DNA of 64,000 bases from Xenorhabdus vietnamensis (GCF_002127535.1 NZ_MUBJ01000006.1:7933-71932), one strand, 5' to 3'; counted from the stretch's first letter, positions 45,396-55,066 are shown. The notes: generated by a model not told the origin, from the sequence alone. A program made the numbers and translations.

Positions 45396-46619
45396 TCAAT
45401 CAATGACATTACAATGATATTTCGCCTGTGTCAGTCGCTGGCGAATCTCTTCCACCATACTGCGGACATGGGTTTGTGAGGAGGGTGACGCAGGGTGTTC
45501 AGTTTCCTGTGTGCATCTCACTGGCATCTTTGCAGGAACAGGAATTGCAACAGTAGTTTCAGCCTGTGCATACAGTTGCCCGTTCCGTGCCCGTTTCATT
45601 ATTGTCAGCAGCCAGCCGACCGGATTGCCGATTTTTCCTGCCCGCAACGCCTTGTCCAGACAGCTCAGTATGGTCTGCGCTTGTTCAGCAGGCAAGGCCT
45701 GCAACTGGCTGTTCAGCATCGTCACATCTTCCGGTTCCAGTTGTCGGCAAAGCCCTTCTGGCAGAAAAACAGCGGATTGCGGATCGACGTATGTTTTTTT
45801 ATTCACACTCTGTGTGAAAGAACGTACATAACGGTTCGGTTTAGTTGATTCACTGTAAGGCATTGATTTCAGACTGAGTTCGGAGTCCGAATTCAGCTTA
45901 ACCTGCCCCTCTTTTTGACTCAGTCCGGTTTCCGAACCCGGCTTGATTTCCCTGAGTTCGGTTTGATTATCCCCTTGTTGAAGAGATTGACACATCACCC
46001 TTTGCTGCGGCGTCTGAACGGCACTTAACCTCTCTTCCAGCAAGCGAATATGACTATGGCGATGGCGCATCAGTGGGTCTTCTTTGATGTCAGTCATGAC
46101 CTCCCAAGCCGTCTGGCTGATAGTGCGGTTTTTACTGCGACAAGCTTCCGCCACGGTATCCAGCCAGTGGGGATCGAGAATTTCAGCATCACGGCAGGTC
46201 AGGGGTTCATCGTGTTGGGCGTAAATATTACCCCGCACCCGCCCGTGTTCATCGCGGATACGCTTGCATAAACTCAGCCAGCCAGTGATTCGTAACATCA
46301 GCAATACCCGGCTAACGGTTTCACGCGATGCCTTGCCTTTATAGGGGGACGCCAGCAATACTTGTAATTCGTCATAACTGGGGAAAACTGCACCTTCATT
46401 TTGCTGGGCGTACAGGCGGATCATCATCCAGCCCGTTTTATCCAGCGGCGACAACCGATCATCCAGTAATAGACGGCGGGGATAGGCATCCTGAATATTC
46501 CCCATAAACAGCAGACCACTGCGCAATTGTGAGACGTCATCGTCGGCACGTTGTTCCAGACGCATTTTCATCCTGGCGATGGTATGAGCAATTATGCTGT
46601 CTGCTGACAGGTTTTTCAT
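45396..46619 (-). CDS. STY4528-type ICE replication protein
   Basis: This 407-residue protein's N-terminal part (LRSGLLFMGNIQDAYPRRLL, LSPLDKTGWMMIRLYAQQNE) and helix-turn-helix region (ASRETVSRVLLMLRITGWLS) match the SPI-7 STY4528 family, thought to be replication initiator-like DNA-binding proteins. The middle (~210-290) is low-complexity and variable; the end has an EEIRQRLTQAKYH helix. It lies upstream of the ars insertion and downstream of the DUF2857 gene. Confidence 0.82.
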   Translation of the reverse strand: MKNLSADSIIAHTIARMKMRLEQRADDDVSQLRSGLLFMGNIQDAYPRRLLLDDRLSPLDKTGWMMIRLYAQQNEGAVFPSYDELQVLLASPYKGKASRETVSRVLLMLRITGWLSLCKRIRDEHGRVRGNIYAQHDEPLTCRDAEILDPHWLDTVAEACRSKNRTISQTAWEVMTDIKEDPLMRHRHSHIRLLEERLSAVQTPQQRVMCQSLQQGDNQTELREIKPGSETGLSQKEGQVKLNSDSELSLKSMPYSESTKPNRYVRSFTQSVNKKTYVDPQSAVFLPEGLCRQLEPEDVTMLNSQLQALPAEQAQTILSCLDKALRAGKIGNPVGWLLTIMKRARNGQLYAQAETTVAIPVPAKMPVRCTQETEHPASPSSQTHVRSMVEEIRQRLTQAKYHCNVID

Positions 46620-46726
46620 GATCCCGTTCTCCGGCTTTCGCCTTTAACTATTTGTCTGTAAAAATAATGTCAGGGATGCACCCTGTAGCAAAAACAAGGT
46701 GCAGAATGACACGACTTCAATACTGG

Positions 46727-46981
46727 TTATTTACGAATTTCATTGTTGTAACGTTCATGGAGCATCAGCTCCCACGATTGCCCGTTATCACGGCTCAACA
46801 ACCGCCAGAACAACCCCACATTGATTTTCAGATACCCAGTACCTTTTTCTTTCAGCCGGATATAATTACGCTCTCCCCGCTGGTAACACCTCACCTGATA
46901 CTGTGCCTTGCGACGAAATGACAGCGGGCTCATCAAGGGCACATGCAGGCCGGGCATAATTTCCGTTAATTTTCCTGACAT
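46727..46981 (-). CDS. Small conserved ICE protein, 84-88 aa
   Basis: This basic protein (MSGKLTEIMPGLHVPLMSPL, YQRGERNYIRLKEKGTGYLK) has a conserved-looking aromatic core LFWRLLSRDNGQSWELM. The ATG at 46981 has AAGGAAACG upstream and is slightly preferred; an ATG at 46993 is also possible. It lies 7-19 bp after the DUF2857 gene, so it is in the replication operon. Function is unknown. Confidence 0.7.
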   Translation of the reverse strand: MSGKLTEIMPGLHVPLMSPLSFRRKAQYQVRCYQRGERNYIRLKEKGTGYLKINVGLFWRLLSRDNGQSWELMLHERYNNEIRK

Positions 46982-47000
46982 CGTTTCCTTCATATTCCTT

Positions 47001-47576
47001 TCATGCCTGTTTTTTCACTGGTGTTGATGATCTACTCTGTTGCCAGTCTTTGACGGCATTCCAGACAGATGTCAGCGAGATACCATGGTGCTCAGCCACA
47101 TCCATCATGATATCCAGCCCTTCGACGCTGTCCGCATCGGCAATCTTTGCCGCCTGCCAGCGTTGCCACAGGTCCCTGTTTTCCATTTCGGTCAGCACCG
47201 AAACCCGCCCTGATTTCGCTGTGATGCCAGCAATACGCCGACGGGCCGCAACTTCCAGGCTGGACAGGCCAAAAAAATAGTGCATCAGGTCAATCGATCC
47301 ACTGAGTTCCAGCGCCCGGTCAATACGTTGCATCCGTAGCTGTTCGATACGCGCCTGATGTAAGATGCGCGCCAGATTGGCATGGTGAATTTGCACGCTC
47401 AGCACCGATACCGGGCTGTTGCCCAGATAATGCAGATCCTCAATCGTCAGGCTCTGTAACATCAGCATCTCCGAGGGTGCCGGCCCCAATGCCTCGCAAC
47501 GGCGGATATAGCCGTTTTTCAAATCCATCACCAACTGCAATAACAGACTGTTGGTTGCTTGCGATAAATGATTCAT
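47001..47576 (-). CDS. DUF2857 (STY4526-type) ICE protein
   Basis: This 191-residue helical protein has LMDLKNGYIRRCEALGPAP-like and SIDLMHYFFGLSSLEVAARR segments typical of DUF2857, ending DVAEHHGISLTSVWNAVKDW, which resembles a helix-turn-helix. It lies between parB and the STY4528-type gene, in the standard order. It is probably a regulator or replication accessory protein. Confidence 0.82.
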   Translation of the reverse strand: MNHLSQATNSLLLQLVMDLKNGYIRRCEALGPAPSEMLMLQSLTIEDLHYLGNSPVSVLSVQIHHANLARILHQARIEQLRMQRIDRALELSGSIDLMHYFFGLSSLEVAARRRIAGITAKSGRVSVLTEMENRDLWQRWQAAKIADADSVEGLDIMMDVAEHHGISLTSVWNAVKDWQQSRSSTPVKKQA

Positions 47577-47656
47577 ACACTTCCTCCACTATCAGGCCAG
47601 TCAAAACACAATGAATGAACAACACACTGAGAAGCAGGCACCCCGTACCGATATCG

Positions 47657-49222
47657 CTACATCGTTAACGTCTCCAGTGCAACCCCCCGCTGAAGCTCAC
47701 GCAGACGACGGATAACCCGAATGAGGCGTAAGAACTTCACGGTCTGGGTATCGTCCAGTAAAGGCACTTCTTCCCGTCCGGCCGTCCCCAGCAAAACGGC
47801 TGTCAATGTCAGTTCATTGCCATCATTAGCAATTTCTCCGGTCAGGGAGTGCAATAAAGACGAAAAAGGATGAGCATCCTGCCCGTCAATCAGGCAAAAT
47901 CCCGCCGCTCCCGCATCCGATACAGGCAGCAAATCGCCGTCACAACCCATCACTTCCGCCAGTTCAAACGCCAGCCGGAAGGCCATACTTTGCAGATGAT
48001 CGATATCGTCCTGCATCGGGGAAATGTCCCAGACGGAACTGACCGGCTCCAGCCCGGTCTGGGCAAAGTGCAGGCATTCGGTTTCAGAAACAGATATTAC
48101 CGTTTCTGGCGGGTTATCCGCACAATCCGGCTGATAAGGTGGTATCACCGGATTTTTGCAGGGAGAAATGGCAGGCGTTTGTACTTTATCGACCGGAGCG
48201 CGTGCTGCCTCAGTGTCAGGCGAAATTATTCGCGGATTCGATTCCTTGTTTTGTATTCGAACCCGATCCGCTTTATTCGTCTCAGGCTCTTCCGGTATAG
48301 AGCCAAACGCTGTAGCCTGTTCGCCAAAAAGTTGCCGACGGTTACTTTCTTTCGGATCTAACTCCAGTATCCAGCGGTCATAATTCAATAATGGATGCGG
48401 CAATGCCTGTAATAAATCGCCGATCAGTTCATCGCGGAACATCTCCGGTGACCAGTCTTCCAGTGCATCAAACTTACGGCAACAGAGACCAAAAACTTCA
48501 TCAAAGGTTACAGTAGGTTCCGGGTTTATACTGAAAACATGTTGTTGCCAGAAGTTATCGGCATTCTGACGCAACGCCAATAAAGGACGTATTTGTGGTG
48601 TTCCCAACCCGGACGCCAACAGATTAGGCATCCACGGGTAAAGGTACTTCACGGTATGTTCCATCCGGCTGATGTGACCGTCGCTAACGGGAAAACCGGC
48701 TTCACTGAGCAACGCTGAAAATTCACGCAAACTGATTTTTTTCTTTTTCTGCGCTTCATAAATCGCTCTGGCCTTGCAGATCCCTAATGCTTTTTCAATA
48801 AAGCTGAGGTCACCCCGCAGTTCATTTTCAGCTAAGTGCCCGATAACACACTGTAGACGCCCCGGCCACGGTTTAAACAGGCAATGCACACGGTAAAAAC
48901 GTTCATCGCCGGTTTCCCGCCACAGCTCGGATAGAATTTGATAGCGCGTATTCCCGCCATCACTGAAGATATAAACCTCGTCACCGTCCGGATCGCGGGT
49001 GACTTTCGGCACCGTATCCAGCCCACGGGCTTTGATCGAGGCTTTAATATCGTCATAACGGGGATTGCGGCTGGTGCGGGGGTTATCCGGATTCGGGCGA
49101 AGTTGATCCAGCGTTAATACCATTGGCATTTCCGCCATCGGCTGGCCATCATCGAGCGTGACGACTGCCTGCCGCCCCTGCTGTAACAAGGCATTGCCTA
49201 AATTCAGTGTATTGCGTCCCAT
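47657..49222 (-). CDS. parB: ParB family partition protein, TIGR03764
   Basis: This 521-residue protein's ParB/Srx domain begins with MVLTLDQLRPNPDNPRTSRN and continues with FSDGGNTRYQILSELWRETG and IGHLAENELRGDLSFIEKAL. A helix-turn-helix region (SLREFSALLSEAGFPVSDGH) and a long variable C-terminus follow. It is larger than chromosomal ParB, as usual for PFGI-1-type ICEs. With ParA it keeps the excised circular ICE in the cell line. It starts 2 bp after dnaB. Confidence 0.9.
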   Translation of the reverse strand: MGRNTLNLGNALLQQGRQAVVTLDDGQPMAEMPMVLTLDQLRPNPDNPRTSRNPRYDDIKASIKARGLDTVPKVTRDPDGDEVYIFSDGGNTRYQILSELWRETGDERFYRVHCLFKPWPGRLQCVIGHLAENELRGDLSFIEKALGICKARAIYEAQKKKKISLREFSALLSEAGFPVSDGHISRMEHTVKYLYPWMPNLLASGLGTPQIRPLLALRQNADNFWQQHVFSINPEPTVTFDEVFGLCCRKFDALEDWSPEMFRDELIGDLLQALPHPLLNYDRWILELDPKESNRRQLFGEQATAFGSIPEEPETNKADRVRIQNKESNPRIISPDTEAARAPVDKVQTPAISPCKNPVIPPYQPDCADNPPETVISVSETECLHFAQTGLEPVSSVWDISPMQDDIDHLQSMAFRLAFELAEVMGCDGDLLPVSDAGAAGFCLIDGQDAHPFSSLLHSLTGEIANDGNELTLTAVLLGTAGREEVPLLDDTQTVKFLRLIRVIRRLRELQRGVALETLTM

Positions 49223-49224
49223 CT

Positions 49225-50589
49225 TTACCTCCCGCTGCCATCGAAATCAGAAAAACGGGTATATTGCGCCTCAAACCGCACACGTACCGTGCCTGTCGGT
49301 CCCTGACGCTGCTTACCGATAATAATTTCGGCGATCCCAACATCTGGAGTGGCCTCGTGATAGACTTCATCGCGGTAAAGATGCAATATCAAATCAGCGT
49401 CCTGCTCCAGCGAGCCGGAATCACGCAGATCCCCATTATTGGGGCGTTTCTCAGGGCGGGCTTCGACTTGTCGGTTAAGCTGGGACAGTGCCAGCACCGG
49501 GCAATCCAGCTCTTTGCCTAACGCTTTCAGGCTGCGGGAGATATCGGCTATTTCCTGTGTACGGTTTTCCTGTCCGGGGGCACACATCAGCTGAAGGTAA
49601 TCCACCATAATCAGGGCAGGCTTGCCATATTTACGGGTATAGCGGCGGGCACGGGCACGCAATAAGGCCGGTGTCTGGTGGCTGCAATCATCAATAATCA
49701 GCCGCTTATCCCATTGGGTAAACTGATCCAGACTCTGGCTGATGCGTCCCCACTGTTCATCATCCAGTAGACCGCTGCGCAGAGCACTTAATGCTACGCT
49801 GCCTTCCATCGCCGACAAACGCAGCATCAGTTGGGCGATCGGCATTTCCAGACTGAAAATCTGCACTACCGCATCCTCACAGCTTCGTAATGCACCGAGG
49901 CAAAACGCCAGTGCCAGTGCGGTTTTGCCCATTGAGGGGCGGGCAGCCAGCAGGATCAGATCCCCCGGCTGTAAGCCACAGGTCATTCCATCCAGCACCT
50001 GAAACCCGGTCGGCGTGCCGGTGATCCCGTTGCTGCCCTGAATGCGTTCCAGGTGAGCAATCAACGCCTCCGCCCCTTGCAGCAGGGTGACTTCCTGCTG
50101 CTGTCTGGCCGCCCCTTTTTCTGCCAGGCTGAACAGCTGGCTTTCCGCCTGTTCGGCCAGGGTAGCGGCCTGAACATGGGGTTGAAAAACATCCACGCTG
50201 AGGGATTTGCCCAGCACCAGCAACTGACGCAACTGACTTTTTTCTGCCACCATGCGGGCATATTCCACAATATTGGCGGCACTGGGCGTGTTTTTACACA
50301 CTTCCGCGACGTAGGCAAAGCCCCCAACGCTGTCCAGACACCCCTGATGAGCCAGTAAATCAGTCAGGGTGAGCAAATCATACGGCGTGTTTTTTTCCGT
50401 CAGCTCCGCGATGGCCAGGTAAATGTGCCGATGTGCCGGAAAATGAAAATCTTCCGGCGTCAGCAGTTGAACAAGGTCATCCCAGCGATCATTATCCAGC
50501 ACCAGTCCGCCAATCACGGCAACTTCCGCATAATAATTGCAGGGCTGGTCTTCGCTGACGGTCTGTATAAAATCATGCGGAAAGTCCAT
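49225..50589 (-). CDS. dnaB: Replicative DNA helicase DnaB of the ICE
   Basis: This 454-residue protein has an N-terminal DnaB domain (YYAEVAVIGGLVLDNDRWDD) and a RecA-like helicase core. Walker A ARPSMGKTALALAF is near ~210, Walker B ALIMVDYLQLMCAPGQENRT near ~325, and the DLRDSGSLEQDADLILHLYR arginine-finger region near ~400. It probably unwinds the ICE circle during replication. Its start overlaps the 131-residue gene by 17 bp. Confidence 0.95.
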   Translation of the reverse strand: MDFPHDFIQTVSEDQPCNYYAEVAVIGGLVLDNDRWDDLVQLLTPEDFHFPAHRHIYLAIAELTEKNTPYDLLTLTDLLAHQGCLDSVGGFAYVAEVCKNTPSAANIVEYARMVAEKSQLRQLLVLGKSLSVDVFQPHVQAATLAEQAESQLFSLAEKGAARQQQEVTLLQGAEALIAHLERIQGSNGITGTPTGFQVLDGMTCGLQPGDLILLAARPSMGKTALALAFCLGALRSCEDAVVQIFSLEMPIAQLMLRLSAMEGSVALSALRSGLLDDEQWGRISQSLDQFTQWDKRLIIDDCSHQTPALLRARARRYTRKYGKPALIMVDYLQLMCAPGQENRTQEIADISRSLKALGKELDCPVLALSQLNRQVEARPEKRPNNGDLRDSGSLEQDADLILHLYRDEVYHEATPDVGIAEIIIGKQRQGPTGTVRVRFEAQYTRFSDFDGSGR

Positions 50590-50968
50590 CTTTGGCCTCC
50601 TGACTGACAGTATTCAGCGCAGCCACTAACCGCTGTTGCAGACAGGGTGACGAGACCCAGAACAGCACTTCGTTGGCAGTTAAATACTGCGGTTTACCGT
50701 GCTCCCAGCCACATTCCAGCAGGGCCAAATCATTTGGTGTCCCGTGCATCAGTGACAGTGCACGTAACTCTTCTTCACCGCGGGGACTGAAATGTTCAAC
50801 GATGTCAGACGAAACGTTCCAGACAACCGATAATAACGCCTGAAATTTTGCCAGCGCCGTTTTACGATCCGGCGCATCAACAAACACAAACCACTCATCC
50901 TGCGTATCCGTGAACGGCAATTCGGCATTGTCGTAACAAAAGCAGACAGCACGCCAGATAACATTCAT
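50573..50968 (-). CDS. Hypothetical protein between parA and dnaB, 131 aa
   Basis: This soluble acidic protein (WRAVCFCYDNAELPFTDTQD, ALAKFQALLSVVWNVSSDIV) overlaps parA by 4 bp and dnaB by 17 bp, so it is a true member of the replication-partition operon. No domain is recognised. Confidence 0.72.
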   Translation of the reverse strand: MNVIWRAVCFCYDNAELPFTDTQDEWFVFVDAPDRKTALAKFQALLSVVWNVSSDIVEHFSPRGEEELRALSLMHGTPNDLALLECGWEHGKPQYLTANEVLFWVSSPCLQQRLVAALNTVSQEAKDGLSA

Positions 50969-51852
50969 TGCACGTCTCCCGTGGGTTGGTAAACCAATAC
51001 CGCATCAAACTTCGCCGCCCATTCGGGGAACAGTTCACAAGCCAGACTGTGCATGGTCCGCGCCGCCGCCGGACTTTTGCGTGAAGTTTTGTATTCCAGA
51101 CGATGGACAGGCTGGGCACGGACATGCCCCAGTTTGTAGATATCCAGCAGATCAATACGGGTGTTCAGCAACTGATAAACCCTTCTGCCACCCAACGCTG
51201 ACGTGTCGTACCGTTGCTGTTCGATAATATCGGTCAGCTCATTGAGCGTATCCCGATCCAGATTGGTGCCTTCAATCCCGTTCGCCAGTATCTGAATGAC
51301 GGGTAGTTGAATGCCGTAATTTTCAAATGGTTTGAGGCGGGTCAACATCCGCAACGTGCCGCGCAGAAACTCACGTACATCCGGCAGAATAGGTTTAATT
51401 ATCCCCAGCACAAACTGAGTGGCGGTCAGTACCACCAGTTCAGTCATCACGCCGGTAGCGCCTTTGGAGTCAATGATAATGACATCATATTGATGAAAAC
51501 GTGGATGTTGCAGGATATTGCGCAGGCGCAGGCGGCCATCCGGGGCATGCAGCATGGCCGTCGGCAGAAGCTCATCAGGATCATTGGAGACAATAATATC
51601 GAGATTGCAGATCGCCGAGCGGGAAATGATCGCATCTGCCTGACTCAGATCCACCGTCTGCATCAGCAGTTCATACAGCCCGGCAGGCGCTTCATAGTCC
51701 AGGATAAAAATACTGCTGGACGTGGGTTGGGAATAATCGGCGTCAATCAGGAGAGTTTGTAGACCGGCATCAGCAAAAAATCCGGCCAGATTCGCGGCAT
51801 GGGTGGATTTACCTTCGCCGCCTTTGGGGGAAATGATGGGAAGTATTTTCAT
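50965..51852 (-). CDS. parA: ParA family partition ATPase of the ICE
   Basis: This 295-residue protein has a deviant Walker A SPKGGEGKSTHAANLAGFFA at residues ~7-20, LLIDADYSQPTSSSIF as the A' region, and DVIIIDSKGATGVMTELVVL as Walker B. I start at ATG 51852; an upstream frame would add 12 residues in the AT-rich spacer. In SPI-7-type ICEs parA is the gene next to the att site, as here (70 bp away). It acts in maintenance of the excised element. Confidence 0.9.
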   Translation of the reverse strand: MKILPIISPKGGEGKSTHAANLAGFFADAGLQTLLIDADYSQPTSSSIFILDYEAPAGLYELLMQTVDLSQADAIISRSAICNLDIIVSNDPDELLPTAMLHAPDGRLRLRNILQHPRFHQYDVIIIDSKGATGVMTELVVLTATQFVLGIIKPILPDVREFLRGTLRMLTRLKPFENYGIQLPVIQILANGIEGTNLDRDTLNELTDIIEQQRYDTSALGGRRVYQLLNTRIDLLDIYKLGHVRAQPVHRLEYKTSRKSPAAARTMHSLACELFPEWAAKFDAVLVYQPTGDVQ

Positions 51853-51921
51853 TAGTACACTCAATAAGTTAAGTGTACAAATTGTCAAATTAGGGAATTT
51901 TACATTAAATTAACTTACGAT

Positions 51922-51969
51922 GGGATTGAAAATCCCCGTGTCGGTGGTTCGATTCCGCCTCCGGCACCA
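51922..51969 (+). other. ICE attachment site: 3' part of a tRNA-Phe gene
   Basis: The 48 bases start with an anticodon stem and loop containing GAA (GGGATTGAAAATCCCC), continue with the variable loop GTGTC, a T-arm with GGTTCGATTCC flanked by a GGTGG/CCGCC stem, and end with GGCACCA. This equals the distal part of enterobacterial tRNA-Phe; the 5' half is missing. ICEs of the SPI-7 class insert into tRNA-Phe genes and leave such a 3' fragment as direct repeat at one end. Next to it is parA, the expected terminal gene. I read it as the right att site of the ICE. Confidence 0.8.
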
Positions 51970-52169
51970 CTTCAACTTCCAGTGAAGTCCAGCCCAGTCA
52001 AACAATTCTTAGCAAATCCTGCAAAATCAATACTATTTCCTATTTCTACGTCTAGTTTCGTCTGTTGCAATCAATATGCAGCGAAAGACATAATTCGGGG
52101 CACTTACCGTTCGATTACAAGGATGTCCTTAATAATGAAACTTAACGCCCGGGGAATTTGAAATGGCCT

Positions 52170-52385
52170 TCGTAAAAATGTCCAATTTTTCTTGAGCAGA
52201 ACAGGCTCCCGCCAGAAGGCTATTTGGACATTCATGAGGCAATGAGGGATATCACCTACTATTTGGACGGGTATTACAACGACATCCGTCTTCATCGCTT
52301 TAATGGGGGAATGCCCTCCCCTCAGAAGACGAAAGACAATGGGAAGAGGCAAGAAATGTGTCCGAAACTTCTTGACTGCTACACA
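52170..52385 (+). pseudogene. IS3-family transposase remnant with right inverted repeat
   Basis: A frame reads YLDIHEAMRDITYYLDGYYN then DIRLHRFNGGMPSP, the typical end of the IS3 integrase core. After a frameshift, another frame ends ARNVSETS-stop, also typical. Immediately after lies TGACTGCTACA (52373-52383), like an IS3-group terminal repeat. The left part of the element is lost. No gene is seen between the att site and this remnant. Confidence 0.7.
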
Positions 52386-52510
52386 CATCCACTATTCAAG
52401 ATATTACTTCAGGGCGAGTGTCACGTATTCAAAGTGTGTATTGTGAATTTCATTGTATTGCATCTAATTCTGTTGAGAGCATATAAATTGCTTTACAACC
52501 TTAATCGTAA

Positions 52511-52687
52511 AGTTGTGCTGCAATCAAAGCTTTCAATACATTAAATACACAACCAAAAAAAATTAATAAATACATTAATAATGATATAGATGTTTTAGAA
52601 GAAACTGTAAATGATGTTAGATTTATTATTTTTGAAGGTATTGGCATATACCCATATGGGGGAACTCACGTCAAAAAACTAAAATAA
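52511..52687 (+). pseudogene. Remnant of an AlaX-like tRNA editing protein
   Basis: A 58-residue open segment without start codon ends FEGIGIYPYGGTHVKKLK. The block 'G.....GGTHV' is the zinc-binding motif of alanyl/threonyl-tRNA editing domains, here with tyrosine in place of the usual cysteine. The upstream and downstream parts are missing. Confidence 0.45.
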
Positions 52688-53013
52688 ATAAAAGAAATAA
52701 AGATAGAAGGAAGGAATAAAAATCAAAAAGAGATCAAGGCACTATAAAATATAATATTTTATAAAAAATAAATTTTATGATGGAAAAATCCATTCGTTAA
52801 AGTTAAAAAGGCAGGAAAAAGTAAATTTAAGGATGGTTTATAACATATTCTATTCTTTTTATAATCTTCTCTCCTATCAGACAATTTCAAATAATAGGGC
52901 GGTATTTTACTTTGTAGAAAAAACAATCATTACACAAATGTTGATAATTTCGCGCATTCAATACGATTTTATTGATAGGTTTCGATATCTGTTATGTGTG
53001 ATTTTTATGCAAA

Positions 53014-53157
53014 ATGAACGACACCTCACAAGGCGTTGGTGCATGCCTTTTAGCACTTAAAAGTTTTACTTGGGAGCAATTATTGGCGATTCTAGCTGTT
53101 ATTACCACTATCATTCTGTATCTTGTGAATATCAGTGAATATGATGCTTATCATTGA
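53014..53157 (+). pseudogene. Short holin-like membrane peptide or phage holin remnant
   Basis: A 47-codon frame from ATG 53014 contains one membrane segment (TWEQLLAILAVITTIILYLV) preceded by a short soluble part and followed by a charged end (NISEYDAYH). This layout resembles small phage holins, but the usual basic tail is absent. The rest of 52688-53259 is AT-rich without supported genes. Confidence 0.3.
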
Positions 53158-53259
53158 CTGTTAAATCAGAATCCAGTTTCGCCAGTGGAAACTCAATTAG
53201 TTACAATAGTTACTACCACATGTACAATTATTTTTTACAACAATAAGTTAACAATCATT

Positions 53260-53466
53260 ATGACATACAGTTTATTATCTAAAGATATTTGGGCCTTGGG
53301 TTTTATGACCTTTGCCTTATTCGTCGGGGTAGGAAATATCATTTCCCCGCCTATAGTTGGCTTGCAGGCGAATGAGCATGTTTGGAGCTCTACTGCTGGC
53401 TTTTTGCTCATAGCTGTGGGCCTAGGTACATATGCTGACACTGTATCTATTCGGGGGTTAGCATGA
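53260..53466 (+). pseudogene. brnQ: 5' fragment of brnQ
   Basis: From ATG 53260 the product begins [20 protein letters not shown] then [20 protein letters not shown], the N-terminus of the BrnQ branched-chain amino acid carrier. After about 52 residues (LLIAVGL) the match ends and an unrelated tail leads to a stop at 53466. Over 85 percent of the gene is missing. The stop overlaps the ATG of the next transporter gene by 4 bp, so the fragment might act as a translated leader. Confidence 0.8.
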
Positions 53467-54776
53467 GTCAACAATGGACATCCCGTCTGGGGCACGTATT
53501 AGCAGCAACTGGCTCTGCCGTTGGCATTGGTGCCATCTGGAAATTCTCGTATGTTTCAGCAACAAATGGTGGCGGTGCATTTCTGATTGTATTTTTATTA
53601 TTTAGCTTTGTGATTGGATTAGCGGTTCTGTTAGCTGAAAACATACTGGGAAGCAGTACGGGTGAAGTGGCCGTTGATGCATTTAAAAAATTACTTGGTA
53701 AACACTGGGGGTGGGTTGGCTTTACAGGTATATTTAGTTCATGGTGTATCTATAGCTTCTACAGTGTTGTCGGTGGTTGGACCATAGGTTACACGGTAAT
53801 GGCGAGTACAGGAGAGTTGAATATTACAGACATCTCTCAGCTGACATCCATTTTCACTAATTTCATCAGCAATCCATGGTGGCCAATACTTGCACATCTG
53901 GCATTTTCAGGACTAACCTGTTTCGTGGTATTATCTGGTGTGCAAAAAGGTTTGGAAAAATCAGTTAAAGTCATGATGCCACTGTTATTCTTGATCATGA
54001 TAGTGTTAATTATTATCGGCATCCGCTTACCTGGTTCATCAGAAGGACTAAAATTATTCTTATACCCAGACTTCAGTAGCTTAACCGGAAAAGGTGTTTT
54101 AGATGCACTAGGGTTGGCATTTTTTTCACTGTCTATCGGTTTGGGTATCCACATTACGTACAGCTCCTATTTGCCTAATAACAAAGGTATTGGTAAATCG
54201 AGTATCTGGGTTGTCATCCTCTCCTGTTTGGTCTGTGTATTGGCTGGCCTGATGATTTTTCCAGCTTTGGCCGCTGCGGGCTTAAAACCAAATGCGGGGC
54301 CCGGATTAACGTTTATGACGATGCCAATTTATTTCGCCAGTCTGCCTGGTGGCTCAATCTTAGCAGTCACTTTCTTTTTATTGTTGTTAATGGCCGCGCT
54401 GACCTCATCAATTTCATTACTTGAGCACATTGTTGCTTATGTTCAGAAGCGTTTTAAATGGTCGCGTCGTAAAACAAGCTTAATAGTCACCGCATCGATT
54501 ATGTTAATGGGGATACCTGTTTCCCTATCTTTTGGTCCTCTAAGTCACGTCACATTAGGTGGAAAATCCATCTTCGACATGCTGGACTTTATTACTTCCA
54601 ATGTTCTAATGCCTTTGTTCGGGATTATCATTTGCCTCGTATTTGGCTGGTCACGTAAGGTCAATGCACTAATACCGGATAATATGTCATCGAGGAACCG
54701 TCAGTGTTTACTGTTTATATGGAGATATGTCGGACCTTTATGTATCGGAGTAATTTTGGTACACGGGCTTATTTGA
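53463..54776 (+). CDS. Sodium-dependent transporter of the NSS (SNF) family
   Basis: This 437-residue protein has about eleven or twelve membrane helices. The N-terminus [20 protein letters not shown], followed by [14 protein letters not shown], is the Na+-binding helix 1 region of LeuT-type symporters; [16 protein letters not shown] is the helix 6 region. These carriers import amino acids with sodium; tryptophan, methionine or branched-chain amino acids are possible substrates. The start overlaps the brnQ fragment's stop, so both may be translated together. A hairpin terminator lies 150 bp downstream. Confidence 0.9.
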   Translation: MSQQWTSRLGHVLAATGSAVGIGAIWKFSYVSATNGGGAFLIVFLLFSFVIGLAVLLAENILGSSTGEVAVDAFKKLLGKHWGWVGFTGIFSSWCIYSFYSVVGGWTIGYTVMASTGELNITDISQLTSIFTNFISNPWWPILAHLAFSGLTCFVVLSGVQKGLEKSVKVMMPLLFLIMIVLIIIGIRLPGSSEGLKLFLYPDFSSLTGKGVLDALGLAFFSLSIGLGIHITYSSYLPNNKGIGKSSIWVVILSCLVCVLAGLMIFPALAAAGLKPNAGPGLTFMTMPIYFASLPGGSILAVTFFLLLLMAALTSSISLLEHIVAYVQKRFKWSRRKTSLIVTASIMLMGIPVSLSFGPLSHVTLGGKSIFDMLDFITSNVLMPLFGIIICLVFGWSRKVNALIPDNMSSRNRQCLLFIWRYVGPLCIGVILVHGLI

Positions 54777-54927
54777 TTGTGTTAGGCGTTGATGCTAAAT
54801 CTTCAGGCATGCCAGACTCTTCAAGTAGTGGATACGGTGGATCAACTTTTGAAGGTTCATCTGGGTAGGCTTATTCTCCGAAAGGAAAATAATCACAAAT
54901 AATAATGGGTAACTCATCACCTGTATG
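54777..54927 (+). other. Spacer with a low-complexity Ser/Gly frame
   Basis: A short frame ending at 54868 encodes a Ser/Gly-rich tail (KSSGMPDSSSSGYGGSTFEG). It has no clear start and may be the end of a lost gene. Nothing else is seen here. Confidence 0.25.
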
Positions 54928-54955
54928 AAAGCGTCTGAATGGACGCTTTGTTATT
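54928..54955 (+). terminator. Terminator after the NSS transporter gene
   Basis: A perfect 8-bp stem AAAGCGTC / GACGCTTT with a 6-base loop is followed by GTTATTTC. Confidence 0.65.
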
Positions 54956-55035
54956 TCAGGAAACATTCATTTTAGTCAGGTGTTCAAGTTATAGACGTTT
55001 GATAGTCACATAACGAAAACGACCAAATTCAAAAG

Positions 55036-55066
55036 AAAAATAGACATCTGTCGATGTCTATTTTTT
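55036..55066 (-). terminator. Terminator of the autotransporter gene
   Basis: A perfect 13-bp stem AAAAATAGACATC / GATGTCTATTTTT with a 4-base loop has T runs on both strands and lies 36 bp after the autotransporter stop. Confidence 0.8.

Noticed and set aside
52833-53060. 75-codon frame in AT-rich DNA
   Set aside because: Tyr/Phe/Ile-rich chance frame without ribosome site or homologous pattern; it overlaps the holin-like frame.
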